Shown here in pieces: positions 49,292 through 61,616 of a stretch of 64,000 bases of DNA. The notes below the pieces were generated by a model. It made no database searches and was not told the origin of the DNA. It was given only the letters and a program-made list of their open reading frames with translations. The DNA is taken from positions 169,944-233,943 of the forward strand of contig NZ_FNEA01000006.1 in NCBI RefSeq assembly GCF_900100045.1. Direction: 5' to 3'. The stretch's first letter is position 1; each line of letters opens with the position of its first letter. This DNA comes from Paracoccus denitrificans. GTDB taxonomy: Bacteria > Pseudomonadota > Alphaproteobacteria > Rhodobacterales > Rhodobacteraceae. The position numbers and the translations under genes are program-made.

Positions 49292-50866
49292 TTACGACTT
49301 CTGGAACATGGCGAGCATCCGGCGCGTGACCAGGAAGCCGCCGAAGATGTTGACGCCCGCCATCAGCACCGACAGCGCCGCGAGAAGCACCACCAGCCAG
49401 CCGCCCGAGCCGATCTGCAGAAGCGCGCCGACGATGATGATCGACGAGATGGCGTTGGTGATCGCCATCAAGGGCGTGTGCAGCGAATGGCTGACGTTCC
49501 AGATCACCTGGAAGCCGACAAAGACCGCCAGCACGAAGACGATGAAATGCGACAGGAAGCTCGCGGGCGCGAACAGCCCCACCAGCAGCATCAGCACCGC
49601 GCCGACGCCGAGCAGCGTCACCTGGCTGCGGGTCTGGGCGCGGAACTCGGCGATTTCCTTGTCGCGCCGCTCCTCGGGGGTCAGTTCCCTGGGCTTTTCC
49701 TTGGGCTTCGCGGCGGCGATGGCTGCGATCCTGGGCGGCGGCGGCGGCCAGGTCACGTCGCCGTCGAAGGCGACGGTCGAGCCGCGGATCACGTCGTCCT
49801 CCATGTTCTGGACGATGACGCCGTCCTTGCCCGGCGTCAGGTCCGAGAGCATGTGGCGGATATTGTTTCCATAGAGTTCAGAGGCTTGCGCGCCCATCCT
49901 CGACGGGAAATCGGTATAGCCGATGATGACCACGCCGTTTTCGGTGACGATGCGCTCGTCCGGGACGGTCAGGTCGCAGTTGCCGCCGCGCTCGGCCGCC
50001 AGATCGACGATGACCGAGCCGGTCTTCATCGCCTCGACCATGTCGGCGGTCCACAGCTTGGGCGCGTCGCGGCCGGGGATCAGCGCCGTGGTGATGACGA
50101 TGTCCATCTCGGGCGCGAGTTCGCGGAACTTCTCAAGCTGCTTTTCCCGGAACTCGGGGGACGAGGGCGCGGCATAGCCGCCGGTGGCGGCCCCGTCCTG
50201 GACCTGGTCCTGGAAATCCAGATAGACGAATTCCGCGCCCATCGATTCGATCTGCTCGGCCACCTCGGGGCGGACGTCGAAGGCATAGACCTGCGCGCCC
50301 AGGCTGACCGCCGCGCCGATGGCCGCAAGCCCCGCGACGCCGGCGCCGACCACCAGCACCTTCGCCGGCGGCACCTTGCCCGCCGCGGTGACCTGGCCGG
50401 TGAAGAAGCGGCCGAAATTGTTCGCCGCCTCGATCACCGCCCGGTAGCCGGCGATATTGGCCATCGACGACAGCGCATCCATCTTCTGCGCGCGCGAGAT
50501 GCGCGGCACCATGTCCATGGCGATGGCGGTGACGCCCTGCTCGCGCGCCAGCTCCAGGAGGTCCGGGTTCTGCGCCGGCCAGAAATGCGAGATCAGCACC
50601 TGGCCGCGCCGCATCTGCCGCAGCTCGCCCTCGTTCGGCGGGCGGACCTTGACCACCACGTCCACATCGCCGATCAGCGCCGCGGCATTGGGCTCGACGG
50701 TGACGCCCGCGGCCTCATAGGCGGTGTCGGAAAAGCCCGCACGCACCCCCGCGCCCGCCTCGACGTAAACCTCATGCCCAAGCTTGCGCAGATGCGCCGC
50801 AGAGGACGGAGTCACCGCCACCCGAGCCTCCCCCTCAAAACTCTCCTTCAAAGCGCCGATCTTCAC
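49292..50866 (-). CDS. pntA: NAD(P) transhydrogenase alpha subunit
   Basis: 524-residue subunit with NAD-binding domain I ([39 protein letters not shown]) and C-terminal membrane helices, i.e. the fused two-part alpha type of E. coli, not the split form. Start is GTG: GGGAGGTGG lies 4 bp before it and the upstream ATG overlaps that ribosome site. Transcribed ahead of pntB. Confidence 0.96.
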   Translation of the reverse strand: MKIGALKESFEGEARVAVTPSSAAHLRKLGHEVYVEAGAGVRAGFSDTAYEAAGVTVEPNAAALIGDVDVVVKVRPPNEGELRQMRRGQVLISHFWPAQNPDLLELAREQGVTAIAMDMVPRISRAQKMDALSSMANIAGYRAVIEAANNFGRFFTGQVTAAGKVPPAKVLVVGAGVAGLAAIGAAVSLGAQVYAFDVRPEVAEQIESMGAEFVYLDFQDQVQDGAATGGYAAPSSPEFREKQLEKFRELAPEMDIVITTALIPGRDAPKLWTADMVEAMKTGSVIVDLAAERGGNCDLTVPDERIVTENGVVIIGYTDFPSRMGAQASELYGNNIRHMLSDLTPGKDGVIVQNMEDDVIRGSTVAFDGDVTWPPPPPRIAAIAAAKPKEKPRELTPEERRDKEIAEFRAQTRSQVTLLGVGAVLMLLVGLFAPASFLSHFIVFVLAVFVGFQVIWNVSHSLHTPLMAITNAISSIIIVGALLQIGSGGWLVVLLAALSVLMAGVNIFGGFLVTRRMLAMFQKS

Positions 50867-50961
50867 GAGGCCACCTCCCATGTTAGCGTCTTTCAGCGTT
50901 CCCCATAGCAGAGCGCAACAATCTTTCACAAGGGCGTGACGGCGCGTGCGATCCCGAAATG

Positions 50962-51642
50962 TTACGCCACGTCAGAATCGTAATCGCTGACCAGAAGGTG
51001 CAGCGGCGCCTCGTCCTCGACGACATTCGCGAACCGGCCGATCGGGGCTGCGAAGATATTATCGGTCAGGTCGTCGTTCACCGTCGAGACCTCGCCGATC
51101 AGCACCGGCCCGCCCTCGGCCCAGAACTCGTGCCAGTCGCCCGGGCGCAGCGTCACGGATTCGCCCGGCGACAGCCGCAGCACGCCGCCCGGCGCGATCT
51201 CGCGCGGGATGCCGTCGCAATCGACCCGGCAGGGCGCGTTGCGGTCCATGCGCCCCTGCGCGTCCGAGCCGCAAAGCCGGATCGCCAGCGTGGCACCCCA
51301 GCGGTTGATGATATCCTCGGTCTTGATGACATGGGTGTGCATCGGGCTGATCTGGTTTTCCTGCGAGATCAGCAGCTTTTCGGCATAGACCATGCCCCTG
51401 CCCGCCTGCAGGTCGGCCAGCCGGCCGTTGCGCAGGGTGAACAGGAACAGGCCCAGCCGATCGAAATCGCCCTGGCCGTAATCGGTGATGTCCCAGCCCA
51501 GCCGGCCCTCGCGGATGGCGGGGGTGGCGCGCGTGCGGAACTCCCCGGGGCTCCAATGCGCAAAGGGCGGCAGGTGAAAGCCTGCCTTGCCGATCAGCTC
51601 GGCCGCCTCGGCCATGATGCGGTTGATGCGCGAGCGTTCCAT
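50962..51642 (-). CDS. D-lyxose ketol-isomerase-like cupin protein
   Basis: 226-residue cupin. Metal-binding pattern [16 protein letters not shown], then [27 protein letters not shown], as in D-lyxose/D-mannose ketol-isomerases. It probably interconverts a sugar and its keto form; substrate uncertain. ATG set by AGGGAGGG 5-8 bp upstream. It is transcribed from the interrupted methyltransferase gene, 10 bases behind it. Confidence 0.8.
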   Translation of the reverse strand: MERSRINRIMAEAAELIGKAGFHLPPFAHWSPGEFRTRATPAIREGRLGWDITDYGQGDFDRLGLFLFTLRNGRLADLQAGRGMVYAEKLLISQENQISPMHTHVIKTEDIINRWGATLAIRLCGSDAQGRMDRNAPCRVDCDGIPREIAPGGVLRLSPGESVTLRPGDWHEFWAEGGPVLIGEVSTVNDDLTDNIFAAPIGRFANVVEDEAPLHLLVSDYDSDVA

Positions 51643-51652
51643 GATGCCCTCC

Positions 51653-52099
51653 CTAGATCCAGCGCCTGACCTGCATCCTATAGCGGTCATAGGCGGAACC
51701 GAAAGCGGCGGCGATGACGGCCTCTTCGCGCAGGATGAAGCGGCGTTGCAGGAACAGGGCGAAGGCGGGCACCGTGACCAGGCCCGCCGGGGTCCGCAGC
51801 GCCAGCATCAGCCCGGCCAGCAGAATCAGGTCGCCCAGATAGATCGGATTGCGCGAGAAGCGGAACGGGCCGGTGGTCACCAGCGCCTCGGGGCGGCGGC
51901 CGGGCATGACGGTGGTGCGCGCCCGCGCCATGGTCAGCGCCGCCCAGAGCATCAGGGCCAGCGCCGCCCCGATCAGCAAAAGGCCCGCCCATCGCAAGGC
52001 GACGGGCAGGCCCAGCGGGACCAGCCATCCCAGCACCGCCCCGGCCGATGCGAACAGCACCAGCTAGGCCGGCGGCAGGGCGGCCAGCCGCGCGATCAC
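51653..52099 (-). pseudogene. Isoprenylcysteine/phospholipid methyltransferase-like gene with premature TAG
   Basis: Four-helix membrane methyltransferase (ICMT-like; VTTGPFRFSRNPIYLGD carries the SAM-binding signature). The natural GTG start at 52099 overlaps the glcB stop (GTGA), reading [10 protein letters not shown], then codon 12 is TAG (52064-52066) where family members have Trp (one base change from TGG). A second GTG two codons on (52060) opens a 135-residue frame covering most of the domain, so reinitiation might rescue it. Treated as broken; a sequence error is the main alternative. Confidence 0.6.
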
Positions 52100-54243
52100 G
52101 CGGCCTTTTGCGCCTGCTCGGCCTTGGCCTGCAGGCGGCGGGCATGCAGCACCGGCTCGGTATAGCCCGAGGGCTGCATGCGGCCCAGGAAGACCAGGTC
52201 GCAGGCCGCCTGGAAGGCCACGCCGTCATAGCCCGGCGCCATCGGCGCATAGGCCGGATCGTCCGCATTCTGGCGGTCCACCACCACGGCCATCTTGCGG
52301 AAGGCGTCCATCACCTGCCCGTCCGATACGATGCCGTGATGCAGCCAGTTCGCCAGCGACTGGGCCGAGATGCGCAGCGTGGCGCGGTCCTCCATCAGCC
52401 CGACATCGTTGATGTCCGGCACCTTCGAGCAGCCGACGCCCTGGTCGATCCAGCGTACGACATAGCCCAGGATGCCCTGGCAGTTGTTCTCCAGCTCGCG
52501 GGTGATCTCGGCCTCGCTGTAGTTGCGGCCGCCGGCCAGCGGGATGGTCAGCAGGTCGTCCAGCCGCGAGGGCCGGCGCAGCGCCGCGATCTGGGCCTGG
52601 CGGGCAAAGACATCGACCTTGTGGTAATGCGTCGCATGCAGCGTCGCGGCGGTCGGGCTGGGCACCCAGGCGGTATTGGCGCCGGCCATGGGATGGGCGA
52701 TCTTCTGCTCCAGCATCTCGGCCATCCGGTCCGGGATCGCCCACATGCCCTTGCCGATCTGCGCCTTGCCGGCCAGCCCGCAGGCCAGGCCGATATCGAC
52801 GTTGCGATCCTCGTAGGCCGAAATCCAGGGCTGCGCCTTCATCTCGCCCTTGGCCAGCATGGCGCCCGCCTCCATCGAGGTGTGGATCTCGTCCCCGGTG
52901 CGGTCGAGGAAGCCGGTGTTGATGAAGGCCACGCGGTGCTTCGCGGCGCGGATACATTCCTTGAGGTTAGCCGAGGTGCGGCGCTCCTCGTCCATGATGC
53001 CCAGCTTGACGGTATGGCGCGGCAGGCCCAGCACATCCTCGACGAAGTCGAAGATCTCGCAGGCGAAGGCGACCTCCTCGGGCCCGTGCATCTTGGGTTT
53101 CACCACATAGATCGATTGCGTGACCGAGTTCTTCGGCCCCTCGCGGTCCAGGTCGCGCTTGGCGCAAAGCGCGGTGACCATGGCGTCCAGCAGCCCCTCA
53201 TAGACCTCGCCCCCGTCGCGATCCAGCACGGCGGGCGTGGTCATCAGGTGGCCGACATTGCGCACCAGCATCAGCGCGCGGCCCTTGGCGGTGACTTCCG
53301 AGCCGTCGGGCGCAGTGAAGGTCACGTCGGGATTGAGGCGGCGGGTAAAGGTCTTGCCGCCCTTCTCGACCTCTTCGGCCAGGGTGCCATCCATCAGGCC
53401 CAGCCAGTTGGCATAGGCCAGCGCCTTGTCCTCGCCATCGACGCAGGCGACGGAATCCTCGCAATCCATGATCGCCGACAGCGCCGATTCGATCACGATG
53501 TCCGAGATGCCCGCCTTGTCCTGCGCGCCGACCGGCGTGGACGGATCGATGACGATGCGGATCAGCAGCCCGTGGTTCTTCAGGAAGATGTCGGTCGGCT
53601 TTTCGGCCTCGCCGCGATGGCCGGCGAACTTGGCCCCTTCGCGCAGCGCCGGGACCAGCGCGCCATCCTTGACCGACAGCCCCTCAATCGCGGCCCAGGA
53701 ACCCTCGGCCAGCGGCGCGGCCGTATCGAGGAAATCACGGCCCCAGGCAATGACGCGGGCGCCGCGCGCGGCGTCATAGCCCCTGCCTTGCGGCAGGTCG
53801 CCCAGGGCATCGGTGCCGTAAAGCGCGTCGTAAAGGCTGCCCCAGCGGGCATTGGCCGCGTTCAGCGCATAGCGCGCATTGGTGATCGGCACCACCAGCT
53901 GCGGCCCGGCGATGCTGGAGAATTCCGGGTCGGTCTCGGGGGTCTCGATCTGGAAATCCTCGCCCTCGGGAACCAGATAGCCGATCTCGGCCAGGAAATC
54001 GCGGTATGCGCCGGTATCCTTCGGCTCGGCGCGATGGGCGATGTGCCAGCCGTCGATGGCCGATTGCAGCTCGTCGCGCCGGTCCAGCAGCGCGCGGTTG
54101 CGGGGGCCGAACTCGTGGATCAGCATCGAAAGCCCCTCCCAGAACCGGCGCGGCTCGACCCCGCTGCCGGGCAGCGCACGCTCGTTGATGAAGGCGGCAA
54201 GCGTCTCGTCCACCCGCAATCCTGCCTTTTCCACGCGACCCAT
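52096..54243 (-). CDS. glcB: Malate synthase G
   Basis: 715-residue enzyme condensing glyoxylate and acetyl-CoA to malate. Sequence markers: ADCRKAIWAIPDRM-like [34 protein letters not shown] region, and [20 protein letters not shown], characteristic of the G isoform. Works with glyoxylate metabolism (compare ghrA). Length fits. The downstream methyltransferase start overlaps its stop. Confidence 0.95.
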   Translation of the reverse strand: MGRVEKAGLRVDETLAAFINERALPGSGVEPRRFWEGLSMLIHEFGPRNRALLDRRDELQSAIDGWHIAHRAEPKDTGAYRDFLAEIGYLVPEGEDFQIETPETDPEFSSIAGPQLVVPITNARYALNAANARWGSLYDALYGTDALGDLPQGRGYDAARGARVIAWGRDFLDTAAPLAEGSWAAIEGLSVKDGALVPALREGAKFAGHRGEAEKPTDIFLKNHGLLIRIVIDPSTPVGAQDKAGISDIVIESALSAIMDCEDSVACVDGEDKALAYANWLGLMDGTLAEEVEKGGKTFTRRLNPDVTFTAPDGSEVTAKGRALMLVRNVGHLMTTPAVLDRDGGEVYEGLLDAMVTALCAKRDLDREGPKNSVTQSIYVVKPKMHGPEEVAFACEIFDFVEDVLGLPRHTVKLGIMDEERRTSANLKECIRAAKHRVAFINTGFLDRTGDEIHTSMEAGAMLAKGEMKAQPWISAYEDRNVDIGLACGLAGKAQIGKGMWAIPDRMAEMLEQKIAHPMAGANTAWVPSPTAATLHATHYHKVDVFARQAQIAALRRPSRLDDLLTIPLAGGRNYSEAEITRELENNCQGILGYVVRWIDQGVGCSKVPDINDVGLMEDRATLRISAQSLANWLHHGIVSDGQVMDAFRKMAVVVDRQNADDPAYAPMAPGYDGVAFQAACDLVFLGRMQPSGYTEPVLHARRLQAKAEQAQKAA

Positions 54244-54366
54244 CGCACTTCCCCTTACTTCATGTCCGGCTGGTTTGGTGCACCGTGGTATGCCAAACGG
54301 CCGAATGTTTCAACCGGCCCGATCCTCAAGGATTCCGCAATTCATCCTTTCGGGAAAATTGAAAAT

Positions 54367-54392
54367 CCGCCGCCCGGAAAACCGGACGGCGG
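54367..54392 (-). terminator. Intrinsic terminator of the Ala/Glu-rich gene
   Basis: On the minus strand CCGCCGTCCGG and CCGGGCGGCGG flank TTTT, then ATTTTCAATTTTC follows. It is 21 bases past the stop of the gene at 54413 and before glcB. Confidence 0.75.
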
Positions 54393-54412
54393 CACGCACC
54401 CGCATGGGGCGA

Positions 54413-55117
54413 TCAGTTGTTCGCGGGGGGCGTGGTGGTGGTTTCACCGGCCGGAGGCACGGTGGTCGCCGGCTCTTCCTCGACGGTGATGGCGTCGTCC
54501 AGCGCCTCGCCTGCGTCTTGCAACGCCTCGCCCGCAGCCTCGGCGGCGTTCTCGGCGGCATCCTGGGCGGCGGTTGCGGCCTCGCCCGCGGCTTCGGCAG
54601 CCTCTTGGGCGGCTTCGCCGGCAGCGGTGGTGGCATCCTCGGCCGCCTCGCCCATCGCCTCGCCCGCGGCCTCGGCACCGCTTTCGACGGCGGTGGCGGC
54701 TTCACTGGCGGCCTCGCCCGCAGCATCGGCGGCGTTCTCGGCAGCCGCGGCGGCGTCATCGGCGGCATCCGAGGCCGCCTCGGCCGGCGTTTCGGTCGCA
54801 GCCGGCTCGGTCGCGGTGGTGTCCGTTGCGGCGGGGGGTTCGGTCGTGGTTCCGGACGGCGCGTCGGCGGTGCTGTCGGCGGGCTCGGTGGTGGTCACGG
54901 CGGCATCCTCGCCGGTCGTCGTGGCCCCTTCGCCGTTGCCCATGAAATATTGCAGCACGAAATAGGCGATGGCCAATGCCAGCAGGATGCCGATGATCAG
55001 CGGCAGCGGAGAGGCGCGGCGCTCGACCGGCTCGACATAGGTTTCGGGGGCAGCGGCCGGTTGCTGGGGATCGGTGCCTTCCGTCCGCTTCGGATCGTTC
55101 GGGTCATAATGGGCCAT
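54413..55117 (-). CDS. Ala/Glu/Thr-rich single-helix membrane protein
   Basis: 234 residues. Short charged cytoplasmic start (HYDPNDPKRTEGTDPQQP), one membrane helix (LPLIIGILLALAIAYFVLQY), then a Thr-rich segment and about 100 residues of irregular 3-4-residue Ala/Glu/Asp repeats (AAGEAASEAATAVESG type) that should form an amphipathic or extended helix like apolipoprotein/LEA repeats, ending in a Thr/Pro tail. Faces the periplasm. The opposite strand is open but is only a mirror. Function unknown; periplasmic spacer or stress-protective helix are guesses. Confidence 0.75.
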   Translation of the reverse strand: MAHYDPNDPKRTEGTDPQQPAAAPETYVEPVERRASPLPLIIGILLALAIAYFVLQYFMGNGEGATTTGEDAAVTTTEPADSTADAPSGTTTEPPAATDTTATEPAATETPAEAASDAADDAAAAAENAADAAGEAASEAATAVESGAEAAGEAMGEAAEDATTAAGEAAQEAAEAAGEAATAAQDAAENAAEAAGEALQDAGEALDDAITVEEEPATTVPPAGETTTTPPANN

Positions 55118-55284
55118 TCAAGGTTCCTCGCTCTTTTGATTCTTGCTTTGCGACTGGTCGGCGCAGGAGGCGAGGCCCCCGGCTTGCGACCCGGCTATCC
55201 TGCGTCTAACACTTGGGTTTCGCACAAGTTCCCCGTGCCGTCGAATTTTTTTCGTCTGCCTATACCCTGCCTATAAGGTGCCGC

Positions 55285-57828
55285 ATGACCGTCACGCAAT
55301 ACCTCGCCGATTGGCGCCCCTATCCCTACGAGATCGCCGAGACCCGGCTGGAGTTCGATCTTGCCCCGCGCACGACCCGCGTGCGCTCGCAGATCGACTT
55401 TCGCCGCAAGGGTGCGGGCGACCTGGTGCTGGACGGCGCGGGCCTGCGGACGCTGGCGCTGGCGATCGACGGCAAGCCGCTCGACCTCGCGCTTGCCCAG
55501 GGCGAGCGGCTGGCGATCCCCGCCGCCGACCTGCCCGACGCCTTCACCTTCTCGGCCGAGGTCGAGATCGACCCCGAGGCCAATACCGCGCTGGAGGGGC
55601 TTTATCTGTCCGGCGGCATGTTCTGCACGCAATGCGAGGCCGAGGGCTTTCGCCACATCACCTGGTATCCCGACCGCCCGGACGTGATGGCGCCCTTCCG
55701 CGTCACCATCCGCTCGGACAAACCGGTGCTGCTGTCGAACGGCAACCCTGTCTCGCAGGGGGCGGGCCAGGCGGTCTGGCACGATCCCTGGCCGAAGCCC
55801 GCCTATCTTTTCGCGCTGGTCGCCGGCGACCTGGTGGCGGTCCCGGACGGCTTCACCACCATGTCGGGCCGCAAGGTGGCGCTGAACGTCTGGGTGCGGC
55901 CGGGCGACCAGGACCGCGCCGGCTATGCGATGGAATCGCTGATCCGCTCGATGAAATGGGACGAAGAGGCTTACGGGCGCGAATACGACCTCGACGTGTT
56001 CAACATCGTCGCCGTGGACGACTTCAACATGGGCGCGATGGAGAACAAGGGGCTGAACATCTTCAACTCCAAGCTGGTGCTGGCCAGCGCCGAGACCGCG
56101 ACCGACGGCGATTACGAACGCATCGAGGGGGTGATCGGCCATGAATATTTCCACAACTGGACCGGCAACCGCATCACCTGCCGCGACTGGTTCCAGCTTT
56201 GCCTGAAAGAGGGGCTGACGGTCTTTCGCGACCAGCAGTTCACCAGCGACATGCGCTCGGCCGCGGTCAAGCGCATCCATGACGTGCAGACCCTGCGCGC
56301 GCGCCAGTTCCGCGAGGATGCCGGCCCGCTGGCCCACCCGCCGCGCCCGGACCACTATCAGGAAATCAACAATTTCTACACCGCCACGGTCTATGAAAAG
56401 GGCGCCGAGGTCATCGGCATGCTCAAGCGGCTGGTCGGCGATGACGGTTATCGCAAGGCGCTCGACCTCTATTTCGACCGCCATGACGGCCAGGCCTGCA
56501 CCATCGAGGACTGGATCAAGGTCTTCGAGGACGCCACCGGCCGCGACCTGACCCAGTTCAGCCGCTGGTATACCGATGCCGGCACCCCGCGCCTGTCGCT
56601 GGCCGAGGACTGGCGGGACGGAACGCTGACCCTGAGCTTTAGGCAAGAGACCGCGCCGACCCCCGGCCAGCCCGAAAAGCCGCCGCGGGTGATCCCCATC
56701 GCGCTTGGCCTGATCGGCCCGAACGGCGACGAGGTGCTGCCGACCACGGTTCTGGAGATGACCGAGGCCGAGCAGAGCTTCCGCTTCGACGGCTTGGGCG
56801 CCCGGCCCGTGGTCTCGCTCTTGCGCGGCTTTTCGGCGCCGGTGACGGTCTCGCGCAAGATCGCGGCGGACGAGCAGGCGCTGCTGCTTGCGCATGACAC
56901 CGACGCCTATGCGCGCTGGCAGGCGGGCCACGACCTGGCGCTGGATGCGCTGATCGCGCGGGCCACCGGCGGCGAAGGCGGCGCCGAGTTCGGCCGCGCC
57001 ATCGGCGGGTTGCTCGACGATGCCGAGGCCGACCCGGCCTTTGCCGCGCTCTGCCTGTCGCTACCCGGCGAGGAAGAGATCGCCACCACCATCGCCACGC
57101 GCGGCGACATCCCCGACCCCGATGCGATCCATGCCGCGCGCGAGGCGCTGGCCCGCGACATCGCCTTGGCGCATGAACCTGCGCTGGCGCGGCTTTACGA
57201 TGCGATGCAGACCCCCGGCCCCTATCGCCCCGATGCCGAAGGCGCCGCGCGGCGCAGCCTGCGTCTTGCCTGCCTGGGGCTTTTGTCGCGGATCGACGGC
57301 GGGGCGCGGGCCGAGGCGCTGTTCGGCGCCGCCTCGAACATGACCGAGCGGCAGGGCGCGCTGGAATGCCTGATCGCCAACGGCAAGGACAGCGAAGCGC
57401 TGGCCGCTTTCGCGCGGGAATTCGCCGACAACCGGCTGGTCATGGACAAATGGTTCATGGTCCAGCCCTTGCGCGCCGCACCCGGGCAGGCGGTGGCCCG
57501 GGCCCGCGACCTTGCCGCGCGGCCGGATTTCGACTGGAAGAATCCGAACCGCTTCAGGGCGCTGATCGGCGGGCTGGGTGCCAACCACGCCGCCTTCCAC
57601 GCCGCCGACGGCTCGGGCTACGATTTCATCGTGGACTGGCTGATGCGGCTCGACCCGGTGAACCCGCAGACCACCGCGCGCATGTGCTCGGCCTTCGAGA
57701 CATGGACGCGCTACGATGCCGGCCGCCAGGCCCATGCACGCGCGGCGCTCGGCCGGCTGGCGGCCATGCCAGGCCTGTCGCGCAATACATCCGAGATGGT
57801 TACGCGCATCCTTGCCGGTGGCGCCTGA
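55285..57828 (+). CDS. pepN: Aminopeptidase N (M1 family)
   Basis: 847-residue zinc aminopeptidase. GAMEN exopeptidase motif 250-254; zinc site H286-E-x2-H290 (GHEYFHNW) with third ligand Glu309; Tyr in the ENNFYTATVYEKGAEV region. Gram-negative PepN type with a long helical C-terminal domain. Cytoplasmic, broad substrate range in peptide turnover. Start ATG at 55285 precedes the conserved TVTQYLADWRPYPYEI. Monocistronic by spacing. Confidence 0.95.
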   Translation: MTVTQYLADWRPYPYEIAETRLEFDLAPRTTRVRSQIDFRRKGAGDLVLDGAGLRTLALAIDGKPLDLALAQGERLAIPAADLPDAFTFSAEVEIDPEANTALEGLYLSGGMFCTQCEAEGFRHITWYPDRPDVMAPFRVTIRSDKPVLLSNGNPVSQGAGQAVWHDPWPKPAYLFALVAGDLVAVPDGFTTMSGRKVALNVWVRPGDQDRAGYAMESLIRSMKWDEEAYGREYDLDVFNIVAVDDFNMGAMENKGLNIFNSKLVLASAETATDGDYERIEGVIGHEYFHNWTGNRITCRDWFQLCLKEGLTVFRDQQFTSDMRSAAVKRIHDVQTLRARQFREDAGPLAHPPRPDHYQEINNFYTATVYEKGAEVIGMLKRLVGDDGYRKALDLYFDRHDGQACTIEDWIKVFEDATGRDLTQFSRWYTDAGTPRLSLAEDWRDGTLTLSFRQETAPTPGQPEKPPRVIPIALGLIGPNGDEVLPTTVLEMTEAEQSFRFDGLGARPVVSLLRGFSAPVTVSRKIAADEQALLLAHDTDAYARWQAGHDLALDALIARATGGEGGAEFGRAIGGLLDDAEADPAFAALCLSLPGEEEIATTIATRGDIPDPDAIHAAREALARDIALAHEPALARLYDAMQTPGPYRPDAEGAARRSLRLACLGLLSRIDGGARAEALFGAASNMTERQGALECLIANGKDSEALAAFAREFADNRLVMDKWFMVQPLRAAPGQAVARARDLAARPDFDWKNPNRFRALIGGLGANHAAFHAADGSGYDFIVDWLMRLDPVNPQTTARMCSAFETWTRYDAGRQAHARAALGRLAAMPGLSRNTSEMVTRILAGGA

Positions 57829-57881
57829 CCACGACCGAACCGCTCTTGCGGGCATCCTGCCGGCGCGGCAATACTGCCTCC

Positions 57882-58787
57882 ATGGATGCCCGCGAGGACA
57901 TGAAACGCCGTCTTGATCCGCTGATTGCCGAGCGGGCACCGTGGCTTTTTTCGGGCCGTCGCCATCACGCCCTGGCACGCCAGGCGCTGATGTGGCTCTT
58001 GCGCTATCCGCGCACGCTGGACCTGGCGGCCGAATACCGCGACCTGCCGACCGACGAGGTCATGCGCCGCATCGCGGGACTGATCCTGCGCGACCTGCGG
58101 GTCGAGGGGCTCGAGCACATCCCGGCCACCGGCCCGGCGCTGATCGTCTCCAACCACCCGACCGGCATTGCCGACGGCATCATGCTGAACGCGGTGATCT
58201 CGGCGGTGCGCGACGACCTGTTCGTCTATGCCAACCACGACATCCTGCGCATCCTGCCTCAGTTCGACAGCCTGATCGCCCCGGTCGAATGGCGCGTGGA
58301 AAAGCGCAGCCATGCCAAGACCCGCGCCACGATGGACTACACGCGCGAGGCGCTGGGACGCGGGCGGATCGGCCTGATCTTCCCCTCGGGCCGGCTGGCC
58401 AGGCGCCAGGGACTGACGCTGCACGAACGCCCCTGGATGGCCAGCGCGGCGATGATCGCGAAGAAGTTCGACGCGCCGATCATTCCCTTGCGGATCCGGG
58501 CGCGGAACTCGGCGCTGTTCTACCTGCTGGACGCGATTCACCCGACCCTGCGCGACGTGACGCTGTTCAACGAGGTGCTGAACAAGGCCGGCCAGCCCTT
58601 CCGGGTCACCATCGGTGCGCCGATCCAGCCCGCGACCCTGCCCGGCCGCAGCGAGGACGGCATCGCGCTCTTGCGGGATGCCGTCCTGGCCCTGCCGGCG
58701 CCGGGCCAGAACGCCGTGCGCATGTCGCAGATCCGCGGGCTGTTCCAGCGCCGCCACGCGCTCGCCAAGCCGCACCCGATCGAGTGA
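57882..58787 (+). CDS. 1-acylglycerol-3-phosphate O-acyltransferase-like protein
   Basis: 301-residue PlsC-fold protein. The acyltransferase box reads SNHPTGIADGIML (HxxxxD: HPTGIAD), with IFPSGRLARR as the later block and PIIPLRI as a third. May acylate lysophosphatidate or ornithine lipid; substrate not provable. Begins with MDAREDMKRR 53 bp after pepN, followed by the long inverted repeat. Confidence 0.8.
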   Translation: MDAREDMKRRLDPLIAERAPWLFSGRRHHALARQALMWLLRYPRTLDLAAEYRDLPTDEVMRRIAGLILRDLRVEGLEHIPATGPALIVSNHPTGIADGIMLNAVISAVRDDLFVYANHDILRILPQFDSLIAPVEWRVEKRSHAKTRATMDYTREALGRGRIGLIFPSGRLARRQGLTLHERPWMASAAMIAKKFDAPIIPLRIRARNSALFYLLDAIHPTLRDVTLFNEVLNKAGQPFRVTIGAPIQPATLPGRSEDGIALLRDAVLALPAPGQNAVRMSQIRGLFQRRHALAKPHPIE

Positions 58788-58820
58788 GGGGCGACGCCTG
58801 CCCTGTGACCAACGTGGCAG

Positions 58821-58905
58821 ATGAGTATTTATGGAACGAAGAAACCCGGTGCCGCGCTGAATTTCGGGAAGCGGCACCGGGCTTCTTCGTTCTTCAAATA
58901 CTCAT
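58821..58905. repeat. Large imperfect inverted repeat; terminator-like
   Basis: Left arm 58821-58855 and right arm 58871-58905 (35 bases each, 31 matches, 15-base loop). Both arms carry the ATGAGTATTT...ACGAAGAA core that also occurs at 29037-29060. It lies between convergent acyltransferase and proB genes, so it may terminate both, or be a REP-like intergenic element. The inner GC-rich stem ACCCGGTGCCGC with the AT-rich outer stem suits a bidirectional terminator. Confidence 0.75.
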
Positions 58906-58939
58906 GCGACCGCGACGCAGAGGTTGTCGCCCGGGAATA

Positions 58940-61095
<2,156 letters not shown>

Positions 61096-61215
61096 TCAGG
61101 CAGAGGGTGGGATACGCGCTTGGGCCTCTCGGTTCAAGGGCGCGGTGCCGGGACGGCGTGACTTTCCCCGCCGGCCGGGCTAGACGGGCCTGTGCGACGA
61201 ACGAGTGGAGACGCC

Positions 61216-61554
61216 ATGCCGGCCCTGACCTATGTCACGCTTTTCACCGCCATCACCCTTGAAGTGGTCGGCACCACCTTCCTGCAACGCAGCGAGCAGT
61301 TCACCCGCCTGGTCCCCACGTTGCTGATGGGGCTGTGCTATGCAGGCTCGTTCTATTTCCTGTCGCTGGCCTTGCGCGCCATGCCGCTGGGCATCGCCTA
61401 TGCGATCTGGAGCGGGCTGGGCATCGTGCTGGTCTCTCTGATCGGGCTGTTTCTTTTCGGCCAGAGGCTGGATTTCGCGGCGGTGATCGGCCTGACCATG
61501 ATCGTCGCGGGTGTCGTCATCGTGAACCTGTTCTCGACCAGCGTGACGCATTGA
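61216..61554 (+). CDS. Small multidrug resistance (SMR) transporter
   Basis: 112-residue four-helix exporter. The Glu in ITLEVVGTTFLQRS is the expected proton/drug-binding acidic residue of the EmrE family, followed by YFLSLALRAMPLGIAYAIWSG. Likely EmrE/Gdx type; substrate could be quaternary ammonium or guanidinium, not decidable from sequence. Spaced 62 bp before selO. Confidence 0.87.
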   Translation: MPALTYVTLFTAITLEVVGTTFLQRSEQFTRLVPTLLMGLCYAGSFYFLSLALRAMPLGIAYAIWSGLGIVLVSLIGLFLFGQRLDFAAVIGLTMIVAGVVIVNLFSTSVTH

Positions 61555-61616
61555 GCCCGTTCCGCCCTTAACATTCCGGCAATCGCGGTTAGATAATGTC
61601 CGAATGGAGGGCCGCG

